DNA of 10,200 nucleotides, from assembly GCA_016302655.1 (NCBI GenBank), contig JAEDNF010000035.1:1-10200 (forward strand), written 5' to 3'. The notes beneath the pieces are model-generated. The model searched no databases. It saw only the letters and a program-made list of their open reading frames with translations, and was not told the DNA's origin. Shown in pieces: positions 1-6,119 of the stretch. Origin of the DNA: Oscillospiraceae bacterium. GTDB lineage: Bacteria; Bacillota; Clostridia; Oscillospirales; Ruminococcaceae. Every line of letters begins with the position of its first letter. Position 1 is the first letter of the stretch. The translations under genes and the position numbers were made by a program.

Positions 1-510
1 AGAGGCTCTATCGGCATAGTATTGCAGGATACCGTAATATTCAACGATACGATAATGCAGAATATCCGTTACGGCAGGCTTGACGCTACCGACGAAGAAG
101 TCATAGCGGCGGCTAAAACAGCCCGTGTCGCTGATTTTGCCGAAAAGATGTCGGACGGTTATCACACTATGCTGTCCGAAGGCGGCGGTAATCTGAGCCA
201 GGGACAGCGCCAGCTTATAGCAATAGCAAGAGCTGTGCTTGCAGACCCCAAGATACTTATTCTTGACGAGGCAACATCAAGCATAGATACACGAACCGAA
301 GTACAGATACAGGAAGCTATGCTTGCGCTGATGAAAGGCAGAACAAGCCTGATAATAGCACACAGGCTTTCTACAATCCGTGACGCAGACAAGATAGTAG
401 TTATAGACAAAGGAAGAGTTGCAGAAGCAGGAAATCACGAAAAACTGCTCAGTGAAAACGGTGCTTATGCAAAGCTGTACAATACGCAGTTTGCAGGTAT
501 CAGCACCTGA
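1..510 (+). CDS. ABC exporter, ATP-binding domain (3' end only)
   Basis: This is the C-terminal 169 residues of an ABC transporter of the exporter type (membrane domain fused to ATPase); the membrane part and Walker A lie left of the window. The frame is open from base 1, so the TTG at 22 is an internal Leu codon and not a start. Visible motifs, numbered from the first visible residue, are the Q-loop (VLQD, Q9), the signature LSQGQ (65-69), Walker B ILILDE (85-90, catalytic Glu90), the D-loop SSID (93-96) and the H-loop His121 in IIAHRLST. All key residues are intact, so the ATPase should be active. The conserved spacing and the stretch between Q-loop and signature match MsbA/LmrA/MdlB-like half-transporters, which often work as heterodimers encoded by adjacent genes; a partner may lie upstream. 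The substrate cannot be told from this part. The next gene begins 15 nt after the stop with no terminator between, so the two are probably cotranscribed. Confidence 0.95.
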   Translation, partial: RGSIGIVLQDTVIFNDTIMQNIRYGRLDATDEEVIAAAKTARVADFAEKMSDGYHTMLSEGGGNLSQGQRQLIAIARAVLADPKILILDEATSSIDTRTEVQIQEAMLALMKGRTSLIIAHRLSTIRDADKIVVIDKGRVAEAGNHEKLLSENGAYAKLYNTQFAGIST

Positions 511-525
511 TATCAGGGGAAGAAT

Positions 526-1389
526 ATGCATTTTGTAGACGCTAAAGGTATACTGTCGGCAAAAAACGGTATGAATATCTACAGGGGATGCACTCACGGC
601 TGTATATACTGTGACGCACGCTCCGACTGCTATAATATGCAGCATGACTTTGAGGATATTGAAGTAAAGCAGAACGCTCCCCTGCTTCTTGAAAAGGCGC
701 TCATATCAAAGCGAAGTCTGTGCATGATAGGCACAGGTGCAATGAGCGATCCTTATATGCACTGTGAAGAAAAACTGTGCCTGACAAGAAGATGCCTTGA
801 AATTATTGATAAATACGGCTTCGGAGTTGCTGTTCAGACTAAATCCGACCGTATTCTTCGTGACAAAGACCTGATAATCAGCATAAACCAAAAAGCAAAA
901 GCTGTTGTTCAGATGACTCTTACTACATACGATGAACAACTGTGCCGAATACTTGAACCTAATGTCTGCACTACAAAGCAACGATATGAAGTGCTGAAGC
1001 AATTTCAGAGCGTCGGAGTGCCTACGGTTGTATGGCTGTCGCCTGTACTGCCGTACATTAACGATACGGAGGAAAATCTGAGAGGTATCCTTTCCTACTG
1101 CTTTGACGCAGGCGTCAAGGGTATTGTCAATTTCGGTATGGGAACAACAATAAGAGACGGCGACAGAGAATACTTCTACTCTGCCCTTGACAAACATTTC
1201 CCCGGGATGAAGCAAAGGTACATAAGAAAATACGGCAATGCCTATGAATGTCCGAGCGAAAACAGCGAAAAGCTGTACAGAATATTCTTTGATGAATGTA
1301 AAAAGCATAATGTTATGAGCGATCCCTACGAGATTTTTTCTTATCTCAGCGAATTTCCCGATAAAAATGAACAGATGATGTTGTTCTGA
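526..1389 (+). CDS. SPL-family radical SAM protein (COG1533-like)
   Basis: This 287-residue protein belongs to the spore-photoproduct-lyase-like branch of radical SAM enzymes. The 4Fe-4S/SAM motif is C22-x3-C26-x2-C29 (sequence CTHGCIYC). Other family hallmarks, in order, are GTGAMSDPY (69-77), TKSDRILRDKDLI (105-117), a LEP motif (143-145) followed by a charged helix, PVLPYIND (173-180) and a C-terminal FSYLSEFP...LF ending (271-287). These match the widespread COG1533 group, whose reaction is mostly unknown. True SplB repairs the spore photoproduct in UV-irradiated spore DNA, but similarity to that group does not prove the same reaction. The start ATG is set by AGGGGA at 515-520, 5 nt upstream. 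The gene follows the ABC exporter gene by 15 nt, suggesting one transcript, although functional coupling is not shown. The protein is rich in Cys beyond the cluster (for example C35, C66, C80, C85, C90). No membrane segment is seen; expected to be cytoplasmic and oxygen-sensitive. Confidence 0.9.
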   Translation: MHFVDAKGILSAKNGMNIYRGCTHGCIYCDARSDCYNMQHDFEDIEVKQNAPLLLEKALISKRSLCMIGTGAMSDPYMHCEEKLCLTRRCLEIIDKYGFGVAVQTKSDRILRDKDLIISINQKAKAVVQMTLTTYDEQLCRILEPNVCTTKQRYEVLKQFQSVGVPTVVWLSPVLPYINDTEENLRGILSYCFDAGVKGIVNFGMGTTIRDGDREYFYSALDKHFPGMKQRYIRKYGNAYECPSENSEKLYRIFFDECKKHNVMSDPYEIFSYLSEFPDKNEQMMLF

Positions 1390-1465
1390 GCTGTTAAAAT
1401 AAGGTTTATATTTTCATAGTAAAATCATAGTCACAATAAATAAAAATTACGAAAGGGTGAAGGCA

Positions 1466-1951
1466 ATGAATATCAGAGAATTAACAAAAGATGAACTGCC
1501 GCAGTGCGTAGAAGTCATACGCAAGAGCTATGAAACTGAAGCTATCGCATTCGGAATTACGGAAATGAACTGTCCAAACCACGCAAGCTTTATTACACTG
1601 GATCAACTTCTTCTGTCTACGGAATGGGGGCTCAGATATTACGGAGCTTTCAAAGATGACGAGATGATAGCTTGCTTCGCTCTTGAAAAGAAATCTGACA
1701 AAGAATATGAATTGCAGTATTTATCGGTAACACCAGATAACAGAAACAGCGGTGTAGGCGCTAAGTGCCTTGAATTTGCCAAAAATGAAGTCAACCGTAT
1801 GGGCGGCACTACCATTAACGCAGGCGCTGTCCACCAGAGCGTTATGATCCGCAACTGGTACGAAAAGAACGGCTTCAAGCAAAAGGAAGTACACAGAATA
1901 ACACAGCTTCCTTTTGCGCTCGGTATTATGAGCTGTAATGTAGAGGAATAA
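1466..1951 (+). CDS. GNAT-family N-acetyltransferase
   Basis: This 161-residue protein has the GCN5-related acetyltransferase fold, transferring an acyl group from acyl-CoA to an amine whose identity cannot be told from the sequence. Motif A, the pyrophosphate-binding loop, is clear: strand YLSVTP (85-90) followed by DNRNSGVG (91-98), the R/Q-x-x-G-x-G/A signature, then an amphipathic helix. A later segment with an NWYEKNGF motif (130-137) is the usual C-terminal part of the fold. I chose the ATG at 1466 because the in-frame GTG at 1457 lies inside the Shine-Dalgarno run (AAAGGG, 1452-1457), which sits about 8 nt from the ATG. The preceding radical SAM gene ends at 1389. The AT-rich gap between them shows no terminator and no confident promoter, so cotranscription is possible. 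An intrinsic terminator follows directly. Confidence 0.9.
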   Translation: MNIRELTKDELPQCVEVIRKSYETEAIAFGITEMNCPNHASFITLDQLLLSTEWGLRYYGAFKDDEMIACFALEKKSDKEYELQYLSVTPDNRNSGVGAKCLEFAKNEVNRMGGTTINAGAVHQSVMIRNWYEKNGFKQKEVHRITQLPFALGIMSCNVEE

Positions 1952-1960
1952 GAATAATCG

Positions 1961-1986
1961 AGGAGAGCCTTTTGACTCTCCTTTTA
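1961..1986 (+). terminator. Intrinsic terminator after the GNAT gene
   Basis: A 7-bp perfect stem (AGGAGAG at 1961-1967 pairing with CTCTCCT at 1976-1982) has an 8-nt loop and is followed by a short T run. It lies 10 nt past the GNAT stop and separates that gene from the GH127 gene. Confidence 0.8.
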
Positions 1987-2040
1987 TACAAATATGGCAT
2001 ATAGGTACAAGTCAAGCTCGGATTTGAAACGGAGAATAAT

Positions 2041-3942
2041 ATGACTACTCAGGAAAACTTAAAAGTAACCGGATACAGCTCAGACGGTTTTATCGGAGAA
2101 TATCAGAAATTGATACGGCAAACTGTTATTCCCTATCAGTACGGCGTACTTTGCGACAATTTGCCGAATACCGAAAAGAGCCATGTTGTAAAGAATTTTG
2201 AAAATGCGGCAAGAGCGCTTCACGGCGAAGATGTCGGCGACGGCTTTTACGGAATGGTGTTCCAGGACAGCGACGCCGCCAAATGGTTGGAAGCGGTGGC
2301 ATATTCTATTGCTCTTCATCCCGATGAAAAGCTGTCCTCTGCCGCAGACGAACTTATCGAAAAGATAGCAAATGCTCAGGATGAAGACGGATATCTCAAT
2401 ACATATTTCACTATCAAAGACCGTGACAAGAGATGGACTAATCTCCTTGAGGGGCATGAGCTTTACTGTGCGGGACATATGATGGAGGCCGCCTGTGCAT
2501 ATTATGAAGCTACAGGCAAGCGCAGACTGCTTGATGTGATGGAGAAGAACGCCGAACATATCTACAACCACTTTATCACCGAGAAGAACGAAGGCGTACC
2601 CGGTCACCCCGAGATAGAGCTTGCGCTTATGAAAATGTACCGTGTGACAGGCAATAAGAAGTGGCAGATACTTGCCGAGCATTTTATTGATGAGCGAGGC
2701 GTGGATCCTCATTTTTATGAGAAAGAAGCTGCGAAGAGGAACTGGAGCGTATGGGGGAACAATCCGACCTCATACGACTATCAGCAAAGCGGAAAACCCG
2801 TAAGAGAACAAATCGACGCAACCGGTCATGCCGTAAGAGCTGTATATCTATACACGGGTATGGCGCTTCTCTCAGCAAAAAACGGTGATAACGAGCTGTA
2901 TGACGCTTGCAAAAGGTTATGGAGCAGTATTACCCAAAGAAGAATGTATGTAACGGGAGGAATCGGCTCAACGGTACTCGGAGAGGCATTCACAACCGAC
3001 TACGATCTGCCGCCCGATACGGCGTATGCCGAAACCTGCGCTTCCATAGGTCTTATGTTTTTTGCAAGCGCAATGCTTAAAAACGAGCTTAACGGCAAGT
3101 ATGCGGATGTAATGGAAACAGCATTCTACAACACTGTTCTCGCAGGAATGCAGCTTGACGGCAAAAGATTCTTCTATGTAAATCCGCTTGAAGCCGTTCC
3201 CGGAATATCGGGAGAGTCTCCCACCCACCGTCACGATCTTATCGAAAGACCTGAGTGGTACGCCTGCGCCTGCTGTCCGCCTAATGTTGCAAGACTTATC
3301 GGCTCATTCGGCTGTTATGCCTACGGCGAAAACAGCGATACCGCTTTCTGCCATATGTTTGCGGACGGAACGGTAAAATTTGATAACGGTATGGAGCTTG
3401 TCTGCAAGACGGATTATCCTTATGATATGACGATAGATTATTCGATAGTTCACGGCGGCAGTCTTTCTGTAAGAATACCCGGTTGGAGCAAAGAATTCAC
3501 ACTGCTTATAAACGGCGAAAAACACCGGATAACCCCCATTAACGGCTATATTATGCTCAATGTTAAAGACAATGACGAGATACGGATCATCCTTGATGAT
3601 ACCCCGAAATTTGTCTATCCGTCCGTAAAGATCCCCTCGGTAAGCAATATGGCGGCTGTTCGCAGAGGTCCGCTTATATACTGCTTTGAACAGGCAGATA
3701 ACGGTGATATACTCAGCATTGCATTAAAGCGTGGCGGAAATATAAGAGTATGTGAAGATACTTCCGATAATGATAAGCGTATAGTAAGACTTGAAGTTGA
3801 CGCTGTAAGAGAAAAAGATAACGGCGACCTATACAGCTTAGTTCCGCCCGAATTTTCGGATATTAAAGCTATTGCAGTTCCGTATTACACATGGGCGAAC
3901 AGAGGCAAAAACGCTATGCGTGTGTTTATGCCGCTGTACTGA
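2041..3942 (+). CDS. GH127 (DUF1680) glycoside hydrolase, beta-L-arabinofuranosidase type
   Basis: This 633-residue protein matches the usual GH127 layout: an (alpha/alpha)6 barrel over about residues 20-430, then beta-sandwich domains to the end. The catalytic set is visible: Glu315 (in GEAFTTD), Glu331 and Cys333 (in AETCASIG), and Cys411-Cys412 (in CACCPPN). From memory of the Bifidobacterium enzyme HypBA1 (E322, E338, C340, C417, C418), these line up with a constant offset of 6-7 residues. By analogy Cys411 is the nucleophile and Glu331/Cys333/Cys411/Cys412 bind zinc. Family members remove beta-L-arabinofuranose from plant hydroxyproline-rich glycoproteins, but other specificities exist in GH127, so the substrate is open. 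No signal peptide is seen, implying action on imported oligosaccharides. The ATG at 2041 has GGAG at 2031-2034, 6 nt upstream. No convincing promoter was found in 1987-2040. It stands alone between two terminators, with no transporter or regulator next to it. Confidence 0.93.
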   Translation: MTTQENLKVTGYSSDGFIGEYQKLIRQTVIPYQYGVLCDNLPNTEKSHVVKNFENAARALHGEDVGDGFYGMVFQDSDAAKWLEAVAYSIALHPDEKLSSAADELIEKIANAQDEDGYLNTYFTIKDRDKRWTNLLEGHELYCAGHMMEAACAYYEATGKRRLLDVMEKNAEHIYNHFITEKNEGVPGHPEIELALMKMYRVTGNKKWQILAEHFIDERGVDPHFYEKEAAKRNWSVWGNNPTSYDYQQSGKPVREQIDATGHAVRAVYLYTGMALLSAKNGDNELYDACKRLWSSITQRRMYVTGGIGSTVLGEAFTTDYDLPPDTAYAETCASIGLMFFASAMLKNELNGKYADVMETAFYNTVLAGMQLDGKRFFYVNPLEAVPGISGESPTHRHDLIERPEWYACACCPPNVARLIGSFGCYAYGENSDTAFCHMFADGTVKFDNGMELVCKTDYPYDMTIDYSIVHGGSLSVRIPGWSKEFTLLINGEKHRITPINGYIMLNVKDNDEIRIILDDTPKFVYPSVKIPSVSNMAAVRRGPLIYCFEQADNGDILSIALKRGGNIRVCEDTSDNDKRIVRLEVDAVREKDNGDLYSLVPPEFSDIKAIAVPYYTWANRGKNAMRVFMPLY

Positions 3943-3959
3943 TACTAAAACCAAGTGAA

Positions 3960-3996
3960 AAACGCCGTGCAGGTGAAATAAATCTGTGCGGCGTTT
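3960..3996 (+). terminator. Intrinsic terminator after the GH127 gene
   Basis: The arms 3960-3972 and 3984-3996 form a 13-bp stem when two G-U pairs are allowed, with an 11-nt loop. The GC core is ACGCCG/CGGCGT. The 3' side continues as a T-rich stretch, and the stem starts 17 nt after the stop. Confidence 0.8.
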
Positions 3997-4051
3997 ATAT
4001 TTATGCCTTTTGGCAAATCATATTAAATAACACTGATTTTATGTGATTTAC

Positions 4052-4080
4052 TTGATTTTTTACCGTAACAGTGCTATAAT
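4052..4080 (+). promoter_or_regulatory. Sigma-A-type promoter for the mrp gene
   Basis: A -35 box TTGATT (4052-4057), a 17-bp spacer and a perfect -10 box TATAAT (4075-4080) predict a transcript start near 4087, about 33 nt before the ATG. Just upstream, TGATTT recurs at 4034, 4044 and 4053, about one helical turn apart, and the last copy overlaps the -35 box. This could be a phased T-tract that aids polymerase binding, or chance in AT-rich DNA. Confidence 0.75.
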
Positions 4081-4119
4081 CATTTTTGTAATCTTTATGA
4101 AAAGAAAGGAAAAAATACA

Positions 4120-4947
4120 ATGAGCGAATGTACCCACGACTGCAGCACCTGTTCTCAGAGCTGCGGTGACAGAACACAGCCGCAGAGCTTTCTTGAAAAG
4201 CCCCACGAGCTGTCCGATATAAAAAAAGTTATAGGTGTCGTCAGCGGTAAAGGCGGCGTAGGAAAATCTATGGTGACTTCTCTTCTGGCTGTAACAATGC
4301 AGAGAAGAGGCTTCAAGACAGCCGTTCTTGACGCTGATATCACAGGCCCTTCTATTCCTAAGGCATTCGGTCTTCACGATAAGGCAATGGGAGATAACAA
4401 CGGAATTTATCCTGTTATGACAAAGACAGGTATCGAGGTTATGTCGGTAAACCTTCTTCTCCCCGATGAAACCGATCCTGTAGTATGGAGAGGTCCTGTT
4501 ATCGCAAATACCGTAAAGCAGTTCTGGACAGATGTTATCTGGAATGATGTTGACTATATGTTTGTTGATATGCCTCCCGGAACAGGCGATGTGCCGCTGA
4601 CCGTATTCCAGTCGCTTCCGATAGACGGAATAATAGTTGTTACTTCTCCTCAGGAGCTTGTTTCTATGATAGTCGGAAAGGCTGTCAAGATGGCAGAAAT
4701 GATGAATGTCCCCGTTCTCGGCATAGTTGAAAATATGGCATATTATGAATGTCCCGACTGCAAATCACGCCACAGCATTTTCGGTGAGAGCCATATTGAA
4801 GAAGTTGCCGCAAAATACGGCATACAAAGCACAGCAGGAATGCCTATCAATCCCAAACTTGCCGCCGCCTGCGACAAAGGAATGATAGAGCTTTTTGAAG
4901 GCGACTGGCTTGACAAAACTGCTGATGTGATAGAAAATCTGAAATAA
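4120..4947 (+). CDS. mrp: Mrp/Nbp35-family iron-sulfur cluster carrier ATPase
   Basis: This 275-residue protein is a cytosolic P-loop ATPase of the Mrp/ApbC/Nbp35 family, which binds a 4Fe-4S cluster, usually at a dimer interface, and hands it to target proteins. Visible elements are a deviant Walker A, GKGGVGKS (43-50), a switch I segment DADITGPSIP (71-80), Walker B MFVDMPPGTGD (147-157) and a C-terminal C211-x2-C214 pair that would hold the bridging cluster. The N terminus carries an additional cluster of four cysteines, C4-x3-C8-x2-C11-x3-C15, recalling the N-terminal ferredoxin-like motif of eukaryotic and archaeal Nbp35, though with tighter spacing. There is no DUF59/MIP18 domain at the N terminus as in many Mrp proteins. 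The start ATG has AAGGA at 4106-4110, 9 nt upstream. The gene has its own promoter and terminator and is therefore monocistronic. MinD/ParA are excluded by the CxxC pair and the DxPPGTGD motif. Confidence 0.95.
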   Translation: MSECTHDCSTCSQSCGDRTQPQSFLEKPHELSDIKKVIGVVSGKGGVGKSMVTSLLAVTMQRRGFKTAVLDADITGPSIPKAFGLHDKAMGDNNGIYPVMTKTGIEVMSVNLLLPDETDPVVWRGPVIANTVKQFWTDVIWNDVDYMFVDMPPGTGDVPLTVFQSLPIDGIIVVTSPQELVSMIVGKAVKMAEMMNVPVLGIVENMAYYECPDCKSRHSIFGESHIEEVAAKYGIQSTAGMPINPKLAAACDKGMIELFEGDWLDKTADVIENLK

Positions 4948-4958
4948 GCAAACAGAAC

Positions 4959-4987
4959 AAAACCGCAGAAGGACATCTGCGGTTTTT
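4959..4987 (+). terminator. Intrinsic terminator after mrp
   Basis: A 10-bp perfect stem (AAAACCGCAG at 4959-4968 with CTGCGGTTTT at 4977-4986) has an 8-nt loop and ends in a five-T run. It lies 11 nt after the mrp stop and isolates birA from mrp transcription. Confidence 0.9.
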
Positions 4988-5014
4988 AGCAGAAGGATTG
5001 TCAACTTATATTAT
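4986..5014 (+). promoter_or_regulatory. Predicted promoter of birA
   Basis: TTAGCA (4986-4991, 4 of 6 matches to the -35 consensus), a 17-bp spacer and TATTAT (5009-5014, 5 of 6 matches to the -10 consensus) predict a start near 5021 and a leader of about 20 nt. The -35 box overlaps the tail of the mrp terminator. The -10 box lies in the spacer of the inverted repeat at 4997-5029, so a protein bound there would block polymerase. Confidence 0.5.
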
Positions 5015-5029
5015 CTAAAAGTTGACAAT
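4997..5029. promoter_or_regulatory. Inverted-repeat operator upstream of birA, probably BirA-bound
   Basis: A perfect 11-bp inverted repeat, ATTGTCAACTT (4997-5007) and AAGTTGACAAT (5019-5029), is separated by 11 bp. Its half-site TTGTCAAC resembles the TTGTnAAC core of BirA operators (consensus near TTGTTAACC/GGTTAACAA, known from E. coli and many Bacillota). The downstream product carries the DNA-binding domain needed for autoregulation. The spacing between half-sites is about 3 bp shorter than in the E. coli operator as I remember it, so the assignment is an inference. It is not a terminator, because no T run follows and the birA start is only 12 nt away. Confidence 0.65.
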
Positions 5030-5041
5030 AATGAGGTGCAA

Positions 5042-6046
5042 ATGAAAGTAAAAGAACAGGTACTTCTTATTCTTAAAAGCAATAAAGGAAAATTTGTTTC
5101 GGGCGAAGAAATCGCAAACAGCCTGTTTGTCAGCAGAAACGCCATCTGGAAAGCTATCAATTCGCTGAGGTCTGACGGCTTTACTGTTGACGCAGTACAG
5201 AACAAGGGTTATATGCTTACTTCCGACGGCAATATGAGCGACAATACCGAGTATTGCAAACTCAGGATATTACAGCAGCTGAAGAAAAACGCCTCTTGCG
5301 CAGAAATAACGGTAAAAAAGACGGTTACTTCAACAAATACTCTTCTGAGAGCCGAAGCGGAAAAAGGTGCGGCTCACAAAACGGTGCTGATTGCCAATGA
5401 ACAGACTCAAGGCAGAGGAAGACATTCCAAGAGTTTCTTCTCCCCTGCCGACAGCGGAATATATATTTCGATACTCCTGCGCCCCGACTTTAATGCCAAT
5501 GACGCTTACCTTATTACAACGGGTGCGGCGGTGGCAGTTGTCCGTGCGATAAAAGAAGTATGCGGTATCAGTGCAGATATAAAATGGGTCAATGATATAA
5601 TGCTTGACGGAAAGAAGATATGCGGTATCCTTACCGAAGCGGTAACCGACTTTGAAAGCGGATGTCTGCAATATGCGGTAGTCGGAATAGGCATCAACAT
5701 TTCCCGTCCGAAAGGGGGATTCCCTGCCGAAATCGCCGATATAGCTTCTTCTCTGTATTCCGATGAAGTAGCAGACACGGATATAAAATGCAGTCTTGCC
5801 GCAGAGATACTGAACAATTTCTTTGAGATATACGAGCATACGAGCCAATCAAAGCTTATAAACGAGTACAAAAAATACTCTGCCGTTCTTGGAAAGCGAA
5901 TAAAAGTAACTGTCGGTGAGCAGTTCTATTTTGCTACAGCTGTTGATATTGACAGCAAGGCAAGGCTGATAGTAAAAGATGACAGCGGAAAAACACATAC
6001 GCTGTCATCTGCAGAGGTTTCAATTTCACAATATTCAAAGCAATAA
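5042..6046 (+). CDS. birA: Bifunctional biotin-protein ligase / biotin repressor
   Basis: This 334-residue protein has the full group II BirA layout. It activates biotin to biotinyl-5'-AMP and attaches it to a lysine of carboxylase carrier domains; with an HTH domain it can also repress biotin genes. Residues 5-60 form a winged helix-turn-helix (recognition helix region VSRNAIWKAINSLR, 30-43). The catalytic domain holds TSTN (96-99), the biotinyl-adenylate loop GRGRHSKSF (124-132) and KWVND (181-185), where the usual motif is KWPND, so Val replaces Pro183. A small SH3-like C-terminal domain (about 285-334) follows. I chose the ATG at 5042: the in-frame GTG at 5036 is part of the Shine-Dalgarno sequence GAGGTG (5033-5038). 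It is transcribed alone, with an inverted-repeat operator over its promoter, and converges with the chemoreceptor gene across a shared terminator. Confidence 0.95.
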   Translation: MKVKEQVLLILKSNKGKFVSGEEIANSLFVSRNAIWKAINSLRSDGFTVDAVQNKGYMLTSDGNMSDNTEYCKLRILQQLKKNASCAEITVKKTVTSTNTLLRAEAEKGAAHKTVLIANEQTQGRGRHSKSFFSPADSGIYISILLRPDFNANDAYLITTGAAVAVVRAIKEVCGISADIKWVNDIMLDGKKICGILTEAVTDFESGCLQYAVVGIGINISRPKGGFPAEIADIASSLYSDEVADTDIKCSLAAEILNNFFEIYEHTSQSKLINEYKKYSAVLGKRIKVTVGEQFYFATAVDIDSKARLIVKDDSGKTHTLSSAEVSISQYSKQ

Positions 6047-6055
6047 TGAAAATTG

Positions 6056-6086
6056 AGGGGAGTTTTTCAAACTTGAAAACTCCCCT
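6056..6086. terminator. Bidirectional terminator between birA and the chemoreceptor gene
   Basis: The arms AGGGGAGTTTTTCAA (6056-6070) and TTGAAAACTCCCCT (6073-6086) form a stem of about 13 bp with one bulged T and a tiny loop. A/T-rich flanks on both sides let it act for birA on the plus strand and for the chemoreceptor on the minus strand. It lies 9 nt past the birA stop and 33 nt past the chemoreceptor stop. Confidence 0.85.
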
Positions 6087-6119
6087 TAAGATTTTAATTG
6101 TTGCCGATTGATAATATTA

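Noticed and set aside
22..24. TTG at 22 as the start of a short ABC protein
   Set aside because: The frame is open to base 1 and the residues before it are normal ABC transporter sequence leading into the Q-loop; the gene is simply cut by the window edge.
706..1308. A 200-codon open frame antisense to the radical SAM gene
   Set aside because: It lies wholly opposite a gene with clear family motifs, has no ribosome binding site and its product resembles no known protein. The same applies to long antisense frames at 2080-2712, 5330-5848 and 8926-9468.
1457..1465. GTG at 1457 as the GNAT start
   Set aside because: It overlaps the AAAGGG Shine-Dalgarno run that is well spaced for the ATG at 1466.
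1972..2005. TTGACT in the terminator loop as a -35 box for the GH127 gene
   Set aside because: No acceptable -10 hexamer is found 16-19 bp downstream.
4004..4015. Small palindrome TGCC-TTTT-GGCA between the GH127 terminator and the mrp promoter
   Set aside because: Only a 4-bp stem, with no relation to either promoter or terminator; probably chance.
5036..5041. GTG at 5036 as the birA start
   Set aside because: The GTG is part of the Shine-Dalgarno sequence GAGGTG that serves the ATG at 5042, and BirA homology begins after the ATG.
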